A DNA stretch of 38,437 bases from Bacteroidia bacterium (GTDB taxonomy: Bacteria; Bacteroidota; Bacteroidia; Flavobacteriales; Flavobacteriaceae), in contig JAUIIU010000025.1 of assembly GCA_030431695.1 (NCBI GenBank), forward strand, positions 1-38,437. Direction: 5' to 3'. Every line of letters starts with the position of its first letter. Positions within the stretch are counted from its first letter, which is position 1. Shown piece after piece: positions 33,221 to 38,437 of this stretch. The translations under genes and the position numbers were made by a program. A model generated the notes under the pieces. It was not told where the DNA came from. It worked only from the letters and a program-made list of their open reading frames with translations, and ran no database searches.

Positions 33221-35908
33221 TTAAAATAAGGTGGTTTGCCCCTCTTCATCTGTTTTCGGAGAATCCTCGTCATCACTTGTGTCTTCCGGGATTTTATCTT
33301 CTTCGGAAGCATCCGAGCTCACGTCCTCCTCATCCACTACATCCATCTCTTCGGCAGGAACCGGCTCCGGGACCTCGTAGGGTAATGGATCCAGAGCATT
33401 GATCTCCAGGACCTTGTCCTTAGTAAGTTGATTTCCCTGGGCCCCAATCCCCTTAATTGCTATGAACTCCTCGAGGTTCAACTCCATATTGGGTTTTCGG
33501 TCCTTTCCTCTTTCCTTCACAAACACCACTTCGGCCATCGGACGATGTTCGGTAAACAGCTTTTCCAGGTAGGATTTTGCATGATCCGATATAATAAGTT
33601 CTTCTTTGTCGGGATTTTCGATCAGGAATCGCTTCACATAGAACAATTCCTTTTCACCGTCCCAATATATGGCCGACAACGCTTTCTTTGGCTCCCATTT
33701 CTCCAGGGTGATCATATCGTCGTCGAAACGCATCGTCACTTCGGGGATGGCAGTTTTTACGGTTCCATTCTGCCGAACGATCAGCAATCGGTCTTCCTTG
33801 GTAAACTCTCCCAGTAACTCTCCGCGTCCGTCAACATTCAGTCGTTGTACTGTTTCATCAAACCATATCTTCCTTGGTTTAAGCGTGGAAAGTCCTTTTT
33901 CTTTCAGTTCGACACGCTTAACCGTGTACTTGGTCACGATATTTCCCTTCGAAGCACGGCCTTTGACCAGTATATCGGCGAAATCAAGGTCCCATTTCAA
34001 TTTTTTGATACTACCGGACTGTCGTAACAGTATGGTAACAACCTCAGCCTCACCATTCGGATTAGCTGTGAAATAGATAACTTTAGATCCCTTGCTTCCC
34101 GCAGTTAGGTCGTATTCCTTATCCCGGGTGATGGAAGTTACTGCGAATCTCTTCACATAGGTCGCTCCGCGGGCCCCATCCTTGTAGATCATATTGTATA
34201 TCGTTCGCTTGTCTTTCTTTTTGAAAACTGCAACGTGAATGATATCCTTGCCTACAAAGGTCTTGGTATCCACCTTTGTCACCATCATCTTCCCTTCCGC
34301 AGTAAAAACTATTATATCATCAATATCACTGCAGTCTGTGACGTATTCATCCCTGCGCATACTGGTACCGATAAATCCTTCGGCACGGTTCACATACAAC
34401 TTGGTATTACGGATCACCACCTTGGTTCTTTCGATATCGTCGAATACGCGGACCTCGGTTTTCCGTTCTTTTCCTTGTCCGTAATCCTTCTTCAGACGCT
34501 TGAAATAGTCGATGGAGTACCCGATAAGATTGTTCAAGTTATTCTTTACTTCAGCAATACTATCTTCCAGTGCATCAATCTTTTGCTGTGCTTTATCAAT
34601 ATCGAATTTTGAAATCCTCTTGATACGGATCTCCGTAAGCCTAACAATATCCTCTTCTGTTATAGCTCGCTTGAGGTGTTTTACATGAGGCTTAAGTCCT
34701 TTGTCGATGGCCGATATCACACCTTCCCAGGTTTCCTCTTCTTCTATATCGCGGTAGATCCGGTTCTCGATGAAGATCCTTTCCAGTGAGGCGAAATGCC
34801 ACTGTTCTTCAAGTTCATTCAGTTTGATCTCCAGCTCACTTTTCAGCAATTCCACTGTACGGTCGGTAGATCGGCGCAGCATTTCAGAAACACCAATAAA
34901 CAAGGGCTTGTTATCCTCTATCACGCAGCCCAGCGGTGAAATAGAGGTTTCGCAATTCGTAAAGGCGTAGAGTGCGTCTATGGTCTTATCGGGCGATATA
35001 CCGCTGGGGATATGGATCATGATCTCTACTTCGGCAGCCGTATTGTCTTCGATCTTCTTGATCTTGATCTTTCCCTTGTCATTCGATTTCAGGATAGAAT
35101 CTATCAGGGACGAAGTGGTTGTCCCGTAAGGGATCTCCGTGATCACAAGGGTATTTTTGTCCTGCTGACTAATACGCGCCCGACTCCTGATCTTACCTCC
35201 CCTGTTGCCATCATTGTAGTTGGTGGCATCCATGATCCCTCCTGTTGGGAAATCGGGCACCAGCTGGAATCGCTTGCCCTGCAGGTGTTTAATGGACGCA
35301 TCGATCAGTTCGATAAAATTATGCGGAAGGATCTTGGTTGAAAGCCCAACAGCGATACCCTCTGCCCCTTGAGCGAGCAGCATCGGGAACATCACCGGCA
35401 GGTTGATTGGTTCTTTCCGCCTACCGTCGTACGAAGCCTGCCAATCGGTGATCTTGGGGTTGTACACCACGTCCAGGGCAAACTTTGACAAGCGAGCTTC
35501 TATATAACGTGATGCAGCGGCCCGGTCGCCGGTAAGTATATTCCCCCAGTTACCCTGGGTATCGATAAGCAGATCCTTCTGTCCGATCTGAACCATGGCA
35601 TCGGCAATACTGGCGTCACCATGCGGGTGATACTGCATGGTATGCCCTACTATATTGGCAACTTTATTGTAGCGGCCGTCATCCAGGTCCTTCATCGAAT
35701 GCATGATCCTCCGCTGTACCGGTTTGAAACCGTCCTCAATAGCGGGAACCGCCCGCTCCAGGATCACATAACTGGCGTAGTCCAGGAACCAATCGCGGTA
35801 CATCCCGGTAACACGGGTTATCGTTTCACCACCATCGCCATCCTGCAAGTCCCGGATCGCTTCAGGATCCTGGTTCAGTTCTTCTCCGTTGTGTTGGTCT
35901 TCGGCCAT
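33221..35908 (-). CDS. parC: DNA topoisomerase IV subunit A
   Basis: An 895-residue type II topoisomerase A subunit; with ParE it decatenates chromosomes. The breakage-reunion domain spans about 40-500, with the nucleophile Y135 in AASRYIEARL and the GHTMQYHPHGDASIADAM segment, where fluoroquinolone-resistance mutations occur. A beta-pinwheel C-terminal domain follows (about 500-830), then a disordered acidic tail (EEMDVVDEEDVSSDASEEDK...). It starts 3 bases after the parE stop. ParC rather than GyrA is supported by the adjacent parE and by the C-terminal region lacking a clear GyrA-box. Confidence 0.93.
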   Translation of the reverse strand: MAEDQHNGEELNQDPEAIRDLQDGDGGETITRVTGMYRDWFLDYASYVILERAVPAIEDGFKPVQRRIMHSMKDLDDGRYNKVANIVGHTMQYHPHGDASIADAMVQIGQKDLLIDTQGNWGNILTGDRAAASRYIEARLSKFALDVVYNPKITDWQASYDGRRKEPINLPVMFPMLLAQGAEGIAVGLSTKILPHNFIELIDASIKHLQGKRFQLVPDFPTGGIMDATNYNDGNRGGKIRSRARISQQDKNTLVITEIPYGTTTSSLIDSILKSNDKGKIKIKKIEDNTAAEVEIMIHIPSGISPDKTIDALYAFTNCETSISPLGCVIEDNKPLFIGVSEMLRRSTDRTVELLKSELEIKLNELEEQWHFASLERIFIENRIYRDIEEEETWEGVISAIDKGLKPHVKHLKRAITEEDIVRLTEIRIKRISKFDIDKAQQKIDALEDSIAEVKNNLNNLIGYSIDYFKRLKKDYGQGKERKTEVRVFDDIERTKVVIRNTKLYVNRAEGFIGTSMRRDEYVTDCSDIDDIIVFTAEGKMMVTKVDTKTFVGKDIIHVAVFKKKDKRTIYNMIYKDGARGATYVKRFAVTSITRDKEYDLTAGSKGSKVIYFTANPNGEAEVVTILLRQSGSIKKLKWDLDFADILVKGRASKGNIVTKYTVKRVELKEKGLSTLKPRKIWFDETVQRLNVDGRGELLGEFTKEDRLLIVRQNGTVKTAIPEVTMRFDDDMITLEKWEPKKALSAIYWDGEKELFYVKRFLIENPDKEELIISDHAKSYLEKLFTEHRPMAEVVFVKERGKDRKPNMELNLEEFIAIKGIGAQGNQLTKDKVLEINALDPLPYEVPEPVPAEEMDVVDEEDVSSDASEEDKIPEDTSDDEDSPKTDEEGQTTLF

Positions 35909-35911
35909 GTA

Positions 35912-37120
35912 TTATTCCTCTACTTTGTCCAGTTCAACTTTCAGGTTATTGATAATGAATTCCTGCCGATCCGGCGTATTCTTACCCATGTAGAATTTCA
36001 GGAGTTCTTCGATGCTCATCGCCTTGTCCAGCATCACCGGATCCAGTCTCATATCATCACCGATAAAATGCTGGAATTCATCCGGGGATATCTCCCCAAG
36101 CCCCTTGAATCGGGTGATCTCGGGTTTCGGCTTCAGTTTTTCTATAGCGTTTACACGTTCCTCCTCGGAATAGCAGTAGATCGTCTCTTTTTTATTCCGA
36201 ACTCGGAAAAGTGGCGTCTGCAATATGTACAGGTGCCCTTCCTTGATGAGTTCCGGGAAGAACTGAAGGAAGAAAGTGATCAGCAGCAGCCGGATGTGCA
36301 TTCCGTCCACATCGGCATCCGTAGCGATCACGATATTATTGTACCGAAGGTCCTCAATGGATTCCTCTATGTTCAGAGCCGCCTGCAGCAGGTTGAACTC
36401 TTCGTTCTCGTATACCACTTTCTTCGACATCCCGTAACTGTTCAGGGGTTTCCCTCGTAGTGAGAATACGGCCTGGGTATTCACGTCCCTGCTCTTGGTG
36501 ATACTACCACTTGCCGAATCACCTTCGGTGATGAACAGGGTCGTGTCCAGTCGCTGGTCCTTTTTCATATCTCCCAGGTGAACCCGGCAATCGCGCAGCT
36601 TCTTATTGTGCAGACTCGCCTTTTTAGCCCGTTCCCGAGCCAGTTTACGGATCCCGCTCAATTCTTTTCGCTCCTTTTCGGCGGCGAGTATTTTACGCTG
36701 AATCTTCTCGGCAGCCTCAGGATTCTTGTGCAGGTAATTGTCCAGCTGGGTTTTCACGAAGTCATTCACGTAGGTCCGCACCGTGGGTAAGCCTCCTCCC
36801 ATCTCGGTGGAGCCAAGTTTAGTCTTTGTCTGACTCTCGAATACCGGTTCCATCACTTTGATACTGATGGCAGCAACAACCGACTTCCGAATATCGCTGG
36901 CGTCGTAGTTCTTTCCGTAGAATTCACGTATGGTCTTCACAATGCTCTCCCTGAAGGCAGCCTGGTGGGTTCCGCCCTGGGTGGTATTCTGACCGTTCAC
37001 AAAACTGTGGTATTCCTCGCTGTACTGCGTTTTATGGTGCGTGATCGCCACTTCGATATCATCACCCTTGAGGTGGATGATGGGGTACAGCATCTCGCTT
37101 TTGGAAAGGTTGTCTTCCAG
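35912..37120 (-). pseudogene. parE: DNA topoisomerase IV subunit B, 5'-truncated at a chimeric join
   Basis: The flavobacterial part starts near [31 protein letters not shown] and has about 405 residues to the stop. It holds the transducer region, the TOPRIM domain ([12 protein letters not shown] and [11 protein letters not shown] with the DxD metal ligands) and the C-terminal [17 protein letters not shown]. The N-terminal ~210 residues, the GHKL ATPase domain that makes ParE functional, are absent. The frame continues without a stop into unrelated planctomycete-like sequence (to 37315). The true gene presumably is whole in the organism; the break looks like an assembly chimera. The exact boundary lies between about 37115 and 37138. 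Confidence 0.85.
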
Positions 37121-37138
37121 CAGATCTTCGATCGCGGA
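37115..37138. other. chimeric join between flavobacterial and planctomycete-like DNA
   Basis: To the left ParE reads [15 protein letters not shown], to the right the frame reads [15 protein letters not shown] after a secreted-protein start. GC content, promoter style and protein type change here. The join keeps the reading frame. A short shared stretch around GATCTGCTGG may have caused the join. Confidence 0.75.
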
Positions 37139-37315
37139 ATCTTGAGGATCGTAGGAGGAACGCCCGGAGTCGGATGAACTCGGAGCAGCAGGGCTCGGCT
37201 GGTGCACCCCTTCGCGCAGTTGCTCGAGTTCCCCACCCCGCGCCGCCACAGTAAGCGCCAAGGCGGCCGTGATCGTCGCGCAGAGCTTGCCGAAAGGTTG
37301 CATGGGCTGGCTCAC
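37139..37315 (-). CDS. N-terminal fragment of a secreted protein, planctomycete-like
   Basis: The reverse strand from ATG 37315 encodes [28 protein letters not shown], a plausible signal peptide, followed by [32 protein letters not shown], a low-complexity Ser/Pro/Asp stretch. The remainder is replaced by ParE. The signal peptide and the '[14 protein letters not shown]' type of sequence recall small exported proteins of Pirellula-like planctomycetes, from memory. Start codon choice is by the signal peptide. Function unknown. Confidence 0.45.
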
Positions 37316-37767
37316 ACACTGGAAAAGACGAGGAAGAAGAGTGCCGCAGAGGGTAGGAGAGTTTCCCGCAACGGGTCAAGGCTGGCCGCCAGCTCTCGAA
37401 CTTCCAGCAGTGCTAGCGTTGCTCGTTTTGAGTTTCGCAGCCACGCTGCTCAGGTTGGCAGCCGATTCGGGTCGAAAATACCAAAAGGCGCGGAGGCCGC
37501 ATGGGTGGTTGGCGTTGCCGGGCGCGGGGAAATGCTGTAAATGCTTTCTGTGAGCCGGTTTACCGACTTGCAGCGTCCACGCCGCCGGGGGCGAGAGCCG
37601 TTGTGGCCAATTTCCCCAGTCGGTATAATCCGAAGTTCGCTTTACCCATCCTGCCAAGCCTCTCGCGCTTCACGCACCTGCGGGAGCCGTTTGGTGGACT
37701 GGGCGAGGTGAGTTGAGTTTGAAGAATCGGCGTTTTCGCACTCCCAGATTATTTGGTACTAAACTCC
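37316..37767. other. GC-rich intergenic region of the planctomycete-like segment
   Basis: About 450 bases between divergent genes. It holds the promoter at 37601-37629. Overlapping open frames here (for example 37202-37540 forward) are rich in Arg, Ser and Ala and look like GC-driven chance frames. No RNA gene or repeat was recognised. Confidence 0.5.
37601..37629 (+). promoter_or_regulatory. sigma70-type promoter
   Basis: TTGTGG at 37601-37606, a 17-base spacer and TATAAT at 37624-37629, about 138 bases before the FabZ-type gene. This classic -35/-10 form differs from the TAnnTTTG boxes found in the flavobacterial part. Confidence 0.6.
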
Positions 37768-38437
37768 ATGCGTTTCTGGCTGCTCGACGCCATCGAATCC
37801 TTCACGCCCGGTGAACAGCTCACCGCCGTGAAGAGCGTGAGTTACAGCGAAGATTATTTGGAGGATCACTTCCCGGAGTTTCCCGTGATGCCGGGCGTGT
37901 TCATGCTCGAAGCGGCGACCCAGGCGGCTGCTTGGTTGTTGCGGCTGACAGATGACCTGGCCGACACGATCGTGGTGCTCCGTGAAGCGAAGAATATAAA
38001 GTACGCCAACTTCGTCCAGCCTGGCCAGCAACTTCGTGTGTCGGTCGAGCAGATGAAGAAGGATGAACGCTTTGCGACCTTCAAGGTCGCGGGCACCGTG
38101 GACGGCAAATCGACCTTGAGTGGGCGCATCGTGCTGGAGCGTTACAGCCTGGCCGACAACGATCCGCAGCAGGAAGAAGTCGACGCACGAGTGCGGGACT
38201 ACCTGTCGAAGGTGGTCCGAGCGATTGCGAAACCAGAGATGATTGCGGGCATGCGAAAAGTCAAAGACAGCTACAACTGCGATGCGATCGCACTGGCGGC
38301 TGCCGAGGCGGCTATTCGTGATCAGGTCTGGATGCTGGCGAATCGAGCGAAGATCCTCAATACCCGAGCAAAACTGGATCAGGGTCTGCAGGAACTCGGC
38401 TTTCAGACCACACCCAGCCAGGCCAACTTCGTCTGGA
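37768..38437 (+). CDS. FabZ-type dehydratase running into HisC C-terminal part, partial and probably chimeric
   Basis: An open frame from ATG 37768 to the window end (223 codons). Residues 1-150 are a hot-dog 3-hydroxyacyl-ACP dehydratase, with catalytic H34 and E48 in DHFPEFPVMPGVFMLEAATQAA. From about 152 the sequence becomes EMIAGMRKVKDSYNCDAIALAAAEAAI ... TTPSQANFVW, the C-terminal half of histidinol-phosphate aminotransferase (HisC), lacking its first ~230 residues including the PLP lysine. A dehydratase joined to half an aminotransferase, with no PLP site, is not a plausible enzyme, so the join near 38212-38226 is probably a second artefact. Both parts resemble planctomycete proteins. 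Confidence 0.75.
   Translation, partial: MRFWLLDAIESFTPGEQLTAVKSVSYSEDYLEDHFPEFPVMPGVFMLEAATQAAAWLLRLTDDLADTIVVLREAKNIKYANFVQPGQQLRVSVEQMKKDERFATFKVAGTVDGKSTLSGRIVLERYSLADNDPQQEEVDARVRDYLSKVVRAIAKPEMIAGMRKVKDSYNCDAIALAAAEAAIRDQVWMLANRAKILNTRAKLDQGLQELGFQTTPSQANFVW
38212..38226 (+). other. probable join between FabZ-type and HisC-type sequence
   Basis: The FabZ-like part ends near RVRDYLSKVV and the HisC-like part begins near AIAKPEMIAGMRK. No stop or linker separates them. Confidence 0.65.

Noticed and set aside
35621-36460. 279-codon forward frame across the parC/parE border
   Set aside because: Antisense to two well-supported topoisomerase genes, no recognisable domain; a shadow frame.
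37202-37540. 112-codon forward frame in the GC-rich end
   Set aside because: Antisense to the secreted-protein fragment, biased composition, no domain; likely chance.
37115-38437. Horizontal transfer of planctomycete genes into the flavobacterium
   Set aside because: The join truncates an essential gene and is followed by a second nonsensical join 1.1 kb later, with no integrase, repeat or attachment site; a contig chimera explains both more simply.

Overview
The window is, from 1 to about 37.12 kb, chromosomal DNA of a member of the Flavobacteriaceae (Bacteroidota). The evidence is PorX (the type IX secretion response regulator), a fused LpxC-FabZ, a duplicated LpxD, flavobacterial-type ParE/ParC, a 3-hydroxyacyl/lipid A gene order typical of the group, weak ribosome binding sites, and repeated exact matches to the Bacteroidota -7 promoter box TAnnTTTG upstream of genes. 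The last ~1.3 kb is different: richer in GC, with a sigma70-like TTG(n)TATAAT promoter and planctomycete-like proteins. It joins the flavobacterial DNA inside parE and looks like a chimeric contig end.

Layout. 0-1.3 kb: start of the histidine operon, reading left (hisG, then partial hisD), preceded by a His-rich leader peptide and an attenuator hairpin. 1.3-4.8 kb: forward operon of an OmpA-type protein, a membrane-anchored helix-hairpin-helix protein and a sodium/solute symporter. 4.8-8.45 kb: reverse operon fabG, VWA-domain membrane protein, prohibitin-like SPFH protein. 8.6-10.5 kb: S9 peptidase lipoprotein. 10.6-11.5 kb: sucD, with its own promoter. 11.5-17.9 kb: reverse lipid A cluster (HD-domain phosphohydrolase, lpxD, lpxC-fabZ, lpxA, efp, second lpxD-like gene, SnoaL-like protein). 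18.0-22.5 kb: forward run porX, tsaE, a small lipoprotein overlapping a membrane protein gene, alanine dehydrogenase-like gene, small anchored protein. 22.5-25.9 kb: AT-rich accessory stretch with a TPR-AraC regulator, an unrecognised 393-residue protein and a 16-bp tandem repeat. 25.9-29.6 kb: proline dehydrogenase and aroB from a tightly packed divergent promoter, a small acidic protein, DinB-like and Lrp-like genes. 29.6-31.9 kb: M14 carboxypeptidase and an XRE regulator, divergent around a cluster of five matching operator-like sites; then a small lipoprotein. 31.9-37.1 kb: terC, mscL, parC and a 5'-truncated parE. 37.1-38.4 kb: planctomycete-like material (start of a secreted protein, a FabZ-type dehydratase whose reading frame runs into the C-terminal part of a HisC-type aminotransferase).

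Most of the window is core metabolism in conserved order. The most noteworthy observations are the operator array around the XRE/M14 pair, where sites coincide with a -7 box and with a start codon; the His attenuator; the loss of the catalytic histidine in the alanine dehydrogenase-like protein; the second LpxD with an altered motif; the AT-rich insert with an unknown protein; and the two in-frame chimeric joins at the right end. I found no CRISPR array, tRNA, rRNA, transposase or phage gene, and no clearly new multi-gene system.
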